From Casuarius casuarius (Eukaryota > Chordata > Aves > Casuariiformes > Casuariidae): a stretch of DNA of 64,000 nucleotides. Positions 1-12,000 of this stretch are shown piece after piece. Below the pieces are notes generated by a model that saw nothing but the letters and a program-made list of their open reading frames with translations, was not told the DNA's origin and did no database searches. Where the stretch lies: assembly GCA_003342895.1 (NCBI GenBank), contig PTFA01000301.1, positions 1,054,001-1,118,000 of the forward strand, written 5' to 3'. The stretch's first letter is position 1, and the number at the start of each line of letters is the position of its first letter. The translations under genes and the position numbers were made by a program.

Positions 1-123
1 TTTCATCTATTTGCAGTAAAGAAATTTTGCAAAGTCTTTTTCAGAGAGAGCTTTCTGAGGTGCTATTTTGGCTGTATTTCTCCCATAACTCATCTTTACC
101 TCATTGCTATTATTTATATATAG

Positions 124-301
124 GCCACGCGTTTTGAAAGATCAATTTGAAATGAAATCTCTGTTTGCAAGAGATGGGGATGGACTGAATTTTAACAGAA
201 ATGAAGCTAGGGGAGCCATTTTTTCTCATGGTGGTGTCTCTCCAAATGATTTTGTTCCAGAAATTGACAGCAGTTTTGGAGCTCTTGATTTTCTTGACTA
301 G
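124..301 (+). CDS. Possible C-terminal coding exon, gene not recognised
   Basis: An AG at 122-123 follows a moderately pyrimidine-rich stretch. From base 124 one frame stays open to a TAG at 299-301. The first base would complete a codon begun in the previous exon. The peptide is acidic near its end (it finishes SSFGALDFLD) and has a charged middle part (FARDGDGLNFNRNEARG). Two CpGs sit at the exon start in a CpG-poor region. An AATAAA lies about 225 bases after the stop, the arrangement expected of a last exon with a short 3' UTR. No family was recognised. The opposite strand is also open (about 110-379), with a basic peptide that looks equally protein-like, so strand and reality are uncertain. 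Open frames of this length are expected by chance in AT-rich DNA. Confidence 0.3.
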
Positions 302-525
302 CTTATTTCTCAGTTTCTCTTCTCTAGCAATGTCATAGATATATGGACCAGGCAATAGAGAACACTTCAGCTGTAGCCATTAAGGAGTCGCTGGAGACTG
401 ATGGGCTTCCCTGCTGTCTTGCACTATATCAGTTCTGTTTCTGCCTTATGCTCTATCAACTGTAATTTCCAAAAAGATTTACCTTACATTTTTTATAAGC
501 TAAGATAATGAAGGTGCATGCAGTC

Positions 526-531
526 AATAAA
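526..531 (+). promoter_or_regulatory. AATAAA polyadenylation signal
   Basis: A canonical hexamer lies about 225 bases downstream of the TAG that closes the candidate exon at 124-301, so it could define that transcript's 3' end. The hexamer is common by chance in AT-rich DNA, so its value depends on that exon being real. Confidence 0.3.
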
Positions 532-750
532 GAAAAATAATAATTGAGTTAATTCTTCTCATGGGTTGGTCTTTAAAGTGGTTGATGATGCACGATTACA
601 TCACATAACATTGTAACTTGGCTTTACTTTTCCCTGCACATAGATGGCTTAATGAGAAAGCAAGAGACTACCCAGGCTATGGTGGTTTAAATTTGTTCTA
701 TTTTGTCCCAGTTCTAATTGGTGACACTATATTGCAAATACCTAGATATC

Positions 751-1077
751 TCAATCTGAAAAAAGTGACAGTTTTAAAGCATTATTCAGCCTTCCATCTT
801 TAGCTAAAGAAGAAATGCTGATGCCATCAATATCACAGATGCGTTGTTTGTTCACTGGAATTGTCATTTGTGGTGACAGTTGTCCTTCATCCATATAAGA
901 CACTCTAGTGGCTGGCTTGCTCATTTTTAGTGTAGTCGTTCCATACTTATATTCCATATGAAACTGTACCTTGCTATTTTGATTGTTTTCCATGTTATAT
1001 CGTTTGTAGTATTTACTGAAGTACCTGAAATCGTACGAGTATTTTCCCCTGGGATGCTTTTGAAAACAAGATGCATT
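751..1077 (-). CDS. Minus-strand open frame, possible exon or retrocopy piece, unrecognised
   Basis: On the minus strand one frame is free of stops for 108 codons, ending at TGA (751-753). The peptide is rich in K, Y, S and T, with segments such as YDFRYFSKYYKRYN and KPATRVSYMDEGQLSPQ, and ends NALKLSLFSD. Possible acceptor AGs lie inside its 5' part near 1045-1060. Composition is more protein-like than most frames here, but no domain was recognised, no clear donor was found, and a stop-free run of this length is not unusual in 64 kb of AT-rich sequence. It may be an internal or terminal exon of an unseen minus-strand gene, a decayed retrocopy, or chance. Confidence 0.2.
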   Translation of the reverse strand, partial: NASCFQKHPRGKYSYDFRYFSKYYKRYNMENNQNSKVQFHMEYKYGTTTLKMSKPATRVSYMDEGQLSPQMTIPVNKQRICDIDGISISSLAKDGRLNNALKLSLFSD

Positions 1078-3500
1078 TCAGTAGGATTTACCAGTGAATA
1101 AAATTTTCCATGAATGAATAAATAAATATGTAACACTTTCATTGCTTCCCAAAGTCATAGGGCATACGAATTCCCTTACAGGGTGCCTTTCTGCATTTTT
1201 TGCATAGCCAAAGTTATTTTAAAAAGATGAAATTTTAAATATATTTTTCATTGTTGAGTGCCTGCCTTCTTTATAATTTTCAAGTCAACTCAAGCTGGTT
1301 TCTTCTTTTTTTGAGCATTAAATGCCCTTTTATTATCAGCCTAGGGCAATTTTTTCACCTTCGGGTAGGCAGTCAAAAAGAGGAGATCTGCTGACTTTGA
1401 ATATGCAGGCTACATAGTGTGAGCTTTTTAAATGTATCAGCATTTCAGAGTTTCTGTATTAGAGCTTGTGACTTCCAGCATGCACTCCAGTACAACAGTT
1501 GCTAGCTGGGCGCCCAATGTCATACACTCAGGATTCATTATTCTGACACTGTTTAAAGCTCTTCTTAATGTGATTAATTTAACATTTATTAACTAAGACA
1601 TTCTTTAAAATACTTACTGACCAGGTATGAGGGTCCTGTGACCACTATCTTTGAAGAAGGTAAAAAGATCTGTCTTCTGCATAAAGGTTAATGTTTCAAT
1701 CTTTTGTTTAAAAAAGGGCAAAAAGTAGTTACCCACACCAGTCTTTTTTTTTTTTTTTTTTCCTCTCCCCTCCATGGTATTCTAGAGATGCTGCTGCTGT
1801 TTAGATTTGGGAGGAACATAGATACTCTCCTGATGAGTGCTCTAGGAAGGTCTGCAAGGAAATTAGATTTCCAATTCAGTCTAATGTTTGGATTGGGCGC
1901 GGTAAATAAGGCATAAAGAAACACTGAGAATAAGGCTGACTGAAATGAAATATTTAACAATCCTCTTTTACTGTACATCCTGTAGATTGAACAAAGTAGT
2001 TGTCTCATGGAAAAAAAAAAAACCCAAGCAAACAGATGGTTATCCCAATGCAAATGCATTTGGGGACAGAACTATAACTACAATTCCTAGCTTTGGAGCA
2101 CTTGACATTACAACCTTAAGTTTACAATTTACTGAAGTTTAGAGTTTTTGTACAGAATTACATTTAATGAATATAATTATAGAAGTTATCCTTATCAGTG
2201 CCCTTAAAATATCTAAATCCAAAGGTATTTATAACTAGATGGAGACTATGCAAAATTTGTTTCCTACAGTAAACAGAAGAAAACACAAAGGAATGCTGTG
2301 AACACTGAAATAATCTTCAGTGACTTATAACTCATTTGATTAAAGGTAGACAGATAATTAGGTTAAAGGTAATCGATTATTTAATTACTGGGGTTTTTGG
2401 TGTTCAGTTTTATTTTCTAGTCTGAAGTAGTTTTTGTGCTTTTTGTAAGAGCAGTGCATTTTTATCATGGGGTACCACAGAGATCTTAGCTGAATTAGCA
2501 AATGATAACTGTATGCCAAAGCTTATATGCACAAAACCACTCACTGTTTTCCCTAAAGGTCTTTTTGATGAGCTTTGACACCTTGCCCACAGAGTAATTA
2601 TACAGTTTCTATGTATTTTAAATATTAAGACAAATAATTGTTCTTTTTTACTCTAATGTAGCTGTGTTTCATGCTGATGACAAGCTACTGAGTTAACAAA
2701 TCTGTTGCAGCTATTGAGACTTTCTTTTAATAACAGAACTAATGTGAAAGCATTAAAGAAAGGAAAAATGCATTTTGCAGAGTGTATTTTTTGCAAAAAT
2801 ATTCTCATCTCTCCTACCAGCTCTTTAATGTGTTATACATGCAGAGTACAGGGAGAACTTCTTAAGGGTGAAGTCAACAAATGCTGTAAAATTAAAATGC
2901 ATTGTCTAAAAAGAATTGTTTATATGTTTTTGGTTTTAGTATTTCCTCATGGCATATATTTATTTTGCTTACACACACACAGCTTATTGTGCTTATTTAT
3001 TGTGTTTACATCACTAAATTCATTTACATGGAGAATGATGTTCATTTTTCAACAGGACCTGACTTGAGCTAATAGTCAGATTTTTGTTACAACAAAATTC
3101 ATATATTTCTTCCAGTGGAAGTATAAAGATTGCATAGTAAAGATTACATTCCAGTATTATAAAATACATATTAAAATGTACTACAGAAATTTGTCAGTAT
3201 TCAGTCATAGTTTACTTCATTTTAATTTGATCCAGTTAGCTATTAGATAAACATTAGTTTATGACGTAAAATAGTCTTAGTATGATTTGTTTCTGCTTTT
3301 TATCCTTCATTGCTTTGCCTTATACAGCTAAAAAAAAGGGTCCATTCAGCTGATTGAGAGACCACTTTTAAGTTAATATGTTCATTTCTGAGAGAGATCA
3401 TGATGTACCAATTAAGAGCATTTCAGATACTAAAGTGGCCTACTTCTAAAAGAGTACTTCCTGGACATCTGACACCAAAAGAAAGAAACAAAGTCCTCAT

Positions 3501-3606
3501 CTACGTAGGTAGACAGGTTCCCCAGAAAGCATGACCGATAAGCACAGAAAGTGTATCAGTTTTTCCAGTTATTTCTACTTGCTTCTCAAGTGTAAATTTG
3601 CCACCA
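3501..3606 (-). other. Splice-acceptor-flanked minus-strand open segment
   Basis: On the minus strand a long T/C tract with few purines runs directly into an AG (3607-3608), a textbook-quality acceptor. The segment after it stays open for about 34 codons to a TAG at 3501-3503 and encodes a peptide including LEKQVEITGKTDTLSV. A weak donor-like GTAGAT overlaps the end. It could be an exon of an unseen minus-strand gene, but no family was recognised. Such tract-plus-AG combinations also arise by chance in T-rich DNA. Confidence 0.18.
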
Positions 3607-3850
3607 CTAAGAAAGGAAAAAAAAGATTGCTTGTAGATACACAGATGAATAAAAGTTTTTTTTGCAGAGAACAAGAAATACTTTACATTAACCCCCACAG
3701 TTACTAGTAACTACATTTAATCCTCCTATCCCTTTTTTATAATGACAGAAAAATTTTGTCAAACTAATTTACATTCAACTTCCCTCTGTTTTAGTAAGAC
3801 ACAGCATAAATGCTCTAAACTTTGCAGAAAAAGTCTCATTTACACTGTTT

Positions 3851-3890
3851 CTCACTGGTAATAACTGCTTCTCAGTGGTAATAACTGCAT
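3851..3890. repeat. 20-bp tandem duplication (18/20 identical)
   Basis: Two adjacent 20-base units, 3851-3870 and 3871-3890, share the core TGGTAATAACTGC and differ at two positions (C/G at unit position 5 and T/A at the last position). This looks like a small local duplication with no obvious function. Confidence 0.85.
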
Positions 3891-4613
3891 CGTTGTATCC
3901 TGGTTGTCTTGGTTAGATCTGTGGTTCTTTCCAGTCTCTCTTGAGTATTTGTGATGCTGTATTCCTATCTCTAGAAATTATAATTATTTTTCATGTAAAA
4001 ATTGGAAATAATTAAAAACATTACTTCTAATAATTCGGAAAATAGTTTGTCATCAACTAAAGAAAGAAATTATGCTGCTCTAGCTTTTACAGTTTTGCCT
4101 TGTGTTTTGAGTCCCAGTTCAGAGTCATGCAATTACAAGAGAATGTGAACTGTCATTTACAGAAAGTGTTTCTCTGCACCGTTATGGAAAAAAAAATAAA
4201 ATGGAAGACTTAAAAAATGAAAAAAATGAAGAAATCAAGAGGTTTTTAAAATCTCTTGATCTGTTTTTAACGTCTCCAGTTGATAATACTGAATCAACAA
4301 ATAGTCCATTAGTGAAGTCACTTCTCCCCGCTGAGAGCAAGTATCACTGTGCTCTTCACCATTTGCTATTACAGCAGAACAGCACATTTGAGCTGATATC
4401 TCCCCTTCCTGGTTTTTAGACAGCATTTCCATGCTTTAATTTCCAGTGCCTAGTGACACTGCAACCAGTGTAGAGATTTATTCCCTTGCAAAACAGATTT
4501 ACTTGGGGTAATTTTAATACTTTATGCATGGATAGATTCATTAGGAGAAGGAGGCAAGGCGGAACTATAAAAAGAACTAATAATCTTGCTAAAGGAGCCA
4601 TAATTCCATATAG

Positions 4614-4847
4614 CACTGGAGATGCTTTCACTGGACGGAGAAAAGGAAGGTTCTCGCAGAGCCCAGGCAGTCTCCGCAGGTGTCCTCTGTTCCTGGCCCA
4701 GAAGCAGATCAGAGAGATGACTTTCTTTGTCTACTCCAGGACCTTATTCAGCGTGCTTGGACCATTTCTGGCTTTGTTGGCGTAGGACGTAGCAAATCAG
4801 TCAATATCTTTGTCAAAGAATGTGTTTTTGTCCATCCAACATGTTAG
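4614..4847 (+). other. CpG-containing open frame, possible exon, unrecognised
   Basis: A 77-codon frame without an internal ATG start runs between TAG (4611-4613) and TAG (4845-4847). It lies in a locally GC-richer patch (about 4620-4790) with several CpGs, unlike its surroundings. The peptide includes PGPEADQRDDFLCLLQDL and then ISGFVGVGRSKSVN. DDFLCLL recalls the first half of a GoLoco motif, but the essential second half is missing, so I do not call it one. An AG at 4679-4680 after CTCCGC is a weak acceptor. Other frames here are also open on both strands, so this may be an exon, a regulatory element or chance. Confidence 0.15.
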
Positions 4848-5972
4848 GTCTCAGGCTTTCTGCCCTGCCCCAAGTTTCTGTGCTCTCTCACAGCAGTAGC
4901 GGTAATGCACATTTTTCTAGCCTGCTTCACTGCAGGCACAGATATAACTAATCATCTCACTTGGAAAAAAGCTGAGACACCTGCTTGTTTGTGGTTTTTC
5001 TGTCAGGCGCTCTGCCTCTGAAGTTACTGTTGGCTTTTTTAATATTGTGGTAGTACCTAGGAGTTCCAGCCATAAACTGGGAGGTCCTCATGCTGTAGCA
5101 AGTTACGTACTGTAGCGACACAAACAAAAAGCAGCAAGCTAAATATAAAATGAGAGAACAGATATAAAGCTAGGTCAAAAGGAAACAGTAACAAAATAAA
5201 ATTGGGCAGCAGGACCACATACAAAAACCAGTGCAATCAAACCCCCCAGAAAACTAACTAGCCAAAAAACCCCCAACCCTCAGCTACTCTTTTCTGCCCC
5301 TTGTTTTGTTTTTGTTTTTTTTCCATATTCATTGCTTTAAAATTTTATTTTGAAGGCATTTAGGTATGTGCTGGTAGTTCATGATTGTTTTCTTTCCCTG
5401 TGACAGAGACATATTTATTATTCATTGCAATAATTACTGTGTAATATTTTATATCAAAAGTTGTTCACATTGCACAATCAGGAAATGCTTAGGAAGTGGC
5501 TCATTTAACTGTTCTATTTTTAACTCTGTACCAAATTATAGTGAACAGTCTTAGAGCTCTGCTGCATCTAGGGTGTCTTGTGGTAGGCTTTTCACTCCAC
5601 ACTGGTCAGTACATTCTTATGAAATTTAAAAGGCATTTCTCCAGAGCTTCTGTACATAAGTTGTTTATAAAATAAGATTTTTACCCAGCATTTTAGTTAT
5701 TGTGTGCTATTTCCAAGGGGACTGTGTTTCAGGATTCTCCCAATGCTTTCATCACCCTGCTTCTCTGATCAAGAAAGTAATTTATTGCTGATTGCAGAAC
5801 TCTTGAACTCAGTCTGGCAGCTGCAGTGTCAAACTTCTCTGATCCAGTCTCCTAGTTACTTATTTACATATCATTTGAAATGATTTTCAGGGCTGTTTGA
5901 AAACCTCTTGACATTGCATTACTCGTGTTTCAAATCTTATGGTGATTTGTTTTTTCTCTCTTTGTATTACAG
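4848..5972. other. Non-coding stretch upstream of the 5973 exon
   Basis: No supported gene or recognised repeat. It includes a homopurine/homopyrimidine patch with several A and C runs near 5200-5320. If the exon at 5973 is real, this is its preceding intron. The final 35 bases are strongly pyrimidine-rich. Confidence 0.5.
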
Positions 5973-6037
5973 ATAACAGACGAGTAACTTTGGAAAGGTC
6001 TCGTTCTCGCCACAATGGAACGATCACAGCTGTATGA
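5973..6037 (+). CDS. Probable short terminal coding exon with PDZ-ligand-like C-terminus
   Basis: An excellent acceptor (a T/C tract ending TTTGTATTACAG at 5961-5972) is followed by 65 bases in which only one frame is open. That frame begins after two bases that finish a split codon and ends at TGA 6035-6037. The peptide is arginine-rich (NRRVTLERSRSR) and ends RHNGTITAV. A final hydrophobic residue with T at position -2 is the pattern of a class I PDZ ligand; that is family knowledge, not proof. Four CpGs in about 60 bases, all inside or joining Arg/Thr codons, stand out in a CpG-poor region and suggest constraint. AATAAA at 6078 would give a very short 3' UTR. The upstream exons are not identifiable in the window and I do not recognise the gene. 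It could be an alternative last exon of a gene lying upstream. Confidence 0.42.
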
Positions 6038-6077
6038 TTCCTCTGATGCCAAAGAATTAGTGAATTGTTTTATTTAC

Positions 6078-6083
6078 AATAAA
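6078..6083 (+). promoter_or_regulatory. AATAAA polyadenylation signal
   Basis: A canonical hexamer 41 bases after the TGA of the candidate exon at 5973-6037, so the exon plus UTR would be only about 120-130 bases. Another AATAAA-type cluster near 6370 could serve a longer form. Confidence 0.35.
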
Positions 6084-9000
6084 ATTGGTATACTTTGAAA
6101 AGAGCTTAACAAACAAATTGGTAATAATCATAAATGAATACTGGTATTGATTAAATCAAAAGATGTATAAATGTGATGTATTTTTAAAGCTATTGCTAAA
6201 TACTACACATACTGTATTTTAGTACCCCAACTACCAAGATCTGTAAACAGTGTTAAACAACAGGCTCTTTATCTTATTTTCTTATGTTACTGTTTTTTTA
6301 TTTTTATTTTTTTTAAGCTGGCAATTTACCTGAAAGGATTTGGGGAGTTTTAGGAAATCTTATATGGATAATAAAATAAAAATTTGTTGAAATAATGCAG
6401 CTGTGGACAGGATCAGGTCATGGAAAGGACATGACTCCATTTGCAGTTCTGATTTGGACATGAAAGGAGAAAAGAAATTAGTATATAAATGAATTCAGAC
6501 ATGAGCTGATACGCATTATCAGAGTCATTTTTGTAACCGTGCAAAAGCAATGCACAGTCCCAGTCAGGTTGCTGAAAATCTTATCTCAGTGTAAAGCCTG
6601 GTGGATTCAGCTGTTTGGCTGCAAGTAGGATTTACCACATAGCTACACTTTTGGTGATTTGATGATGTATAGTTATTTATCACTGCTAAAAAAATAAAAA
6701 ATAAATAAATCAGAGCATAGGATTTTACCAAAGTTAAATAATACCAAGGGCGTAATATGTCTTTAACTGTATCTTAGGAGGGATTTTCTAATTATGCACT
6801 TATATATTCTTTATACAGATATTTGGGGGGAAAATATAATTGTCCTATTTTAATTGCTCTAAAAATACTTTACCTTTGTTTAAGTTTTTAGAGAAAAGAG
6901 ACGTTATGAATCTATTCAGAACTGCCTCTGAGTTTTTCCTCTGTTTCTCAGGTAAAATATATAGTGGGATCTCTACTGGTGGATTTTAGTGCTGAGGGTT
7001 AAGCAGATAAAAAACAAATTTTCTACCTGGAGCACTGTGCAGCAGTGAACAATGATTGCAGCAGTCCGATTTTTCGGGAAGCTCCTCCCAATCTCCGTGG
7101 TGTGCCAGCCCCTGCACCGCAGTACCTCAGGTGAGCAGTCAGCTTAGTAGCAGACACTGTGTATGTTCTGCCACTCAGTGGTAAACTGCCATTCCCTATT
7201 TCCCCCAGACTCTAGTTGAATGTACAGCCTGTGGTGGTGGTTAGGTTGGTCCTCACCATCCTTTGTGCTAGAGGCTTACTGTTTATCTGCATGGGGCGGA
7301 AGACTTTAAGTGGGAGGTCTAGTGGAACCGCTCCTGTGCTGCTCGGGTATAACCTTTTCAAAAACAGGATACGATGTAGTAGATGGCACTTGTTCTCAAA
7401 TTATTGCTTTTCACTGACTGATGAATTATTATGAATATTTTTATTGCCTGAGGCTATGGGGACCTTTTTTTTTTTTAAATGTTATGTAAACAGTGTTTGG
7501 AAGGTAAGGTGTCACATTGTTTTTTTGTGCACTAACTGCTAACTTTAGAGGAGCATTCAATACTGGGGCAGTATAACTTTGCACTACTGCTTGAGCCAAG
7601 CATCTTTGTACAGTAGATTCTTTTTGCTTTTCTAGTAAGATACTGTAAAGATTAGCTGACTAGTTTGGGATAAATTCTTATAATTTCAGACTCTAATGAT
7701 CAATATCCAATTATTGCAAGAAAAGATACAGCTCATTTTCAGTCTGCTATTGAAATAAAAGAAAAAAATTCCATGGGCTTCAAAGAAAACAAGGTTTTTG
7801 CCCATTGCTATATCTCTAGACATAGGAATGTGATTGAAGCCTAGTGAAATGTGTACTGTCAACTAATACTCTACCTAAATTGTTTGGGACTTTTTTCTGT
7901 CTTTTAGTAAGAGTTACGTGGTACTTCTGGAAAAAAAAATTGCATGTAACAGGATTCTGTCTCCTAGTTTTTCAGGAAGAGATACAAATAATTATATTGT
8001 TTTGTATAAGTTCAACATCAACCTTGTATTGAAGCATAACTTTTTAAATTGAAATATTAAATTTACGGTTATACAATGTGCTTAATGTACAAAGCTAATG
8101 TAAAAGGATTAGGTGCATAATGACTATATGAATTTGTACTACAATGAAACAGTGTATTCCAATTCAATTTTTAAAATAAGTGTTTTGCTGGGATTTACAA
8201 ATACTTGTGTAATCTTTATATGTGAAAACTCAACAGCTTAAATTAGAATCTTTATACCATAGCAGTAATTATTAATGTACCAGTTTTCCATTTCCATTAG
8301 TTGTATTTTTTAAAAGCTCTGTAAGAGCTGACTACAGATTCTGAAGAACCAAATGTTAGCAAAAAGCAAATCCAAAATAATAACATCATCTGATATTTCT
8401 ATTTTACTACTTTTTTGCGTATTTGAAACATTTATATAATTTCATGGGCATATCTGTTAGAACAAAAGTGTGTCTCAAAGGAAACCTACTTTAGAAGATA
8501 ATTTATGTAAATATAGGGTGCTTGTATTTATGAAGTCTAAAATATTTTCTGAAATTGATGCTGGTCACTTTGTCTTTTGATAGTTTTTCAGTCTATATTA
8601 AATTGCAGATATTTTTGATGTTTTTATTATTGATATAATTTTCAGAATTGTCACATGTTTATCTAGTATCCTAGAAGTGTAGCACCTTCTTCAGAAATGC
8701 ACTTGCCTTATTTTCTAATTTTAAAAAATGAAATATATCAGTTAAATTATATTTGTATTCAAGGTAATCCCAGAAAGTAAATCGCTGGAGAATTCATACA
8801 TAAATTTCTTGCTAATTATGTTTCACTATATGTCCTCTGAGACATTGCATTAACAATATACCAGCACATCTGTTTGCATTCACATTTTACCAGTTTTAAG
8901 TACTGAGGAGATTTTTTTATGATGTTACACTGTTTACATTTCTTAGTTTTTTAAGAGGAAAATATTGTTACCTTTGAAATGAATTGAACTAAATTTGCAA

Positions 9001-12000
9001 TTGACATGGAAATGAAACGTTTAAGTCATATACAAATATATATCTCTGTTGCTTAAAACTACTGGCTGTTCAGATCAGAAATGTAAAGACACTAGACTTT
9101 ATTTGCTCAAGTTTTATGCAGTTTGCTCAGAAAACAAGTGCAACACAATTCATATCATATATGTTTGTCTGGTATTCAGCAAATGTCCTTTCCCTACACA
9201 AAAGTGATGTTTTTTTTTTAAAATGTTAACTGTATTTCGAACTGATACTGTAGCCAAAACAAAACGAGTGCCTCAGAAGGCATTGGCAAACAACTTCAAA
9301 AAGTATTGCTGGAAATACTATTACATAATTTGTTCTGGCTTTAGGCAACTGTGGTAAATATCAAAAATGTTATCTGAAATTATCTATTCTTTTTTGAAAA
9401 CTTAGATACAAATGCAAACATTCCCATAGTTCCCTTTTATAATATGCAAATAGTTATGAATGTATGTCTATTCTTGCATTTTGTGTGTGGTCTATGTACT
9501 ACCTCAGACAAGTGCTGCAAAAACCGTAACGTTTTCATGGTTTCTATCCAGACCACACATCATCAGTGGCCTACTTTAAAGTCATCCCACAATTTACAGA
9601 TGGTTTGCAGAACTTTGAGAATCTGGCTGAGATTTAGGTTTGGCTCTCAAAATCCTCCTGTCTGTAGCATTCATTAAGAAAACTTTGCAGTGTTCGGCTT
9701 TTGCATCCCTCAGGCACAAAGGATCTTGCTTTGACGGGTGAATTTAGTACTTCCTATATGGAGAATTATATAGCTAGTAAATATTTAAAGCTGGTAATAG
9801 TTACGTGGGAGCAAACTTATCTGTACATGTAAATTGCTTCTTATCCATTAAACAAAGGCTTGGCTGAATTGTGCTTTAATGTTTGTCTTCAAATTGCTGA
9901 AAGGTCAGGCATAATAAATGCTAAGAGACAAAACAGTGTAAAGGTATCACATCTCTTATGTGCCATAATGTGTTTGCACATTCTGCAATTTAAAATAAGT
10001 ATTGTAAGAAATCTCCACATCTCCTCTTCTACAATATCTACATTCACGCCCACACATGCACAAAAACAGAAGTAAAAAAAAAAAAATTCCTCAAAGCAGC
10101 TAAAGCCAAATACCTCAGCTTCAGGTGTCTCTGTTTCAGAACACATTACTTGCGTGCACAAGAAATGAAGTTGTGCAAGTCTTCTGCTCAATTCTGCAGT
10201 CCTGCAAGCTGTCACTCAAGCACTGACTGATGCCATTAGAAAAATATTAATAGGGAAAGTTCTTGCAGTACTTACTTTAGCATGTTTGGGGTGATACATA
10301 TGCCACAGAATGTGAACAATAATCTATTACAGTTTAGTGTTATGCTCTGTTACATGCACCATTTGGTTTCCCATTTGGAAGTTATACGACTCCTGATGCC
10401 AAAAAAAGAAAAAAAAAAGTGACAAAACTCAAAATTTCTGTTATTTAACCAGCTCTGTGTTTGTAAGTTATGTTTAAAATAAGAATTTGATGAAATCACA
10501 GCCTGGCCATTGTTAATCCATGTATTCTGAAAACTGTAATAAAGATATATGTAACATGATTTTGTTCTGTGAACCAATGTTTTACTTGTTTATAGTAATT
10601 ATTACCTACTGAGTATCATCACCTCAAAAATCTGTTTTCCTTATGTAACATTATTAAATCGAAAATTACTTCCCATTTTAGCTGACTGATATTTTTTGGA
10701 TCTTTATTTTTTTCACCAGGTAATTATACTTGACTTGAACTTGGGGAAAAAGATGTCTTTAAAAATATGATAACCAAAAAATGATGCATAATTTAAAGGT
10801 TATTTAAGTCATAGTGGGGGTTTTTTTGACAAAAACAAAAATAAAAGGCAGTCACTAAACAAATTAAATGGGTCCACATTTATTTTACATGGCTGGATTC
10901 TAATATAGGCTTTTTAAGCCATAGACATGATCAATCAACTAACTATACAGCTCTTGGTGGTATTTTCCAGATTGTTTACTTTACTCAGTCACAAAATGGT
11001 CTTATCGGAATAGAAATTTGACAGACTTTTCTCTTTACAATAAATAGCCTGTTGCATGTTAAACAACTTAATGATGTCACCATAGCAGACTGACCTGACA
11101 CAACGGTGTAGAAAGATAGTATTGAATTTCTGCAGTAACTAGCTAAAGATTCCAAGTGAATGGGATCCTAACAGATATGATCAGCTATGTTGACATCACA
11201 CTCCTCAAGTAACTTTTTATATATGGAAGATATCCCAAGGGATGGTTGAAGGCCCTGTTTTATTTTAATGAGCTGAACTACAGTTAAAATGCACTATTTT
11301 AAATATGATGAAAAATAGAGGTTTATTTGCTTATGGAAGTAACAAAATAAGACTTTTAAGTGCCAGCTATAAATGTAAATTCTATGGTTGTCATTGTTAA
11401 GAAAATGTATTAATGGTTCTGAAAATACACCATATTCTTATTCCTTGTTTTTAGGTAAATGTTCTTGACTGTTCCAGACTATAAGAGTCTGGAATTCCCA
11501 TCATCCTCTCAGATATTTTCCTTTGAGAGGTTGGCAGGCGGGATTTGTGCTGAAACAACCAGCCAGTACCTTTCTCAGTGGTAATCATTTCTGTTACTTC
11601 TTCACACACTCAATTAAGAAATCCTCTATGTGAACTTTAGATTCATAGCCAGTTCTGGCTCTCTGCCACATATACAGACTTTTTACATTTGAATACTTTA
11701 TGTATCTTTAAGTTATATTCCTCCTCTCCATTATTTCCTCCAGTCATTTTCTCTAAATAGCCTTTTCATATTTTGTCAAGGAAGTCAATATTATGGGGCT
11801 TTAGTAATATTATAAGAACATTCAATTGATTTGCTCAGAAGTATTTGATAAGTACTTAGTGACTATAATTAATCCTTTTTTATAGATATAAAACTAAGAT
11901 TAAGTAGAGAAATCCAAAGAAGGGATTTTTGTGCCTGTATACTGTGAGCAAAGGCAAGTTTAGTTTACTCCAGCTCCCAAGATACTGAAAGCTGTGTATT

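Larger units (their letters stand above)
302..3500. other. AT-rich non-coding stretch
   Basis: Apart from the minus-strand frame at 751-1077, I see no supported gene. It contains a T18 run at 1744-1761 and an A-rich run near 2010. The long frames on both strands around 1690-2060 read through these homopolymers and are not credible genes. The frame at 2705-3067 has no splice or domain support. No recognisable interspersed repeat was seen. Confidence 0.6.

Noticed and set aside
1688..2059. 123-codon minus-strand frame
   Set aside because: It reads through A/T homopolymers (runs of K, F), and no splice site or domain is visible.
4614..4847. GoLoco-like motif DDFLCLL
   Set aside because: Only the first half resembles the motif. 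The required downstream Arg/Asp-Gln-Arg triad is absent.
9889..10215. 108-codon minus-strand frame
   Set aside because: It contains a run of Phe and Tyr translated from a long A/T homopolymer.
11855..11930. Antisense MIR at 11.9 kb
   Set aside because: Only a short, weak similarity (TTATAGATATAAAACTAAG); not above what AT-rich DNA gives by chance.
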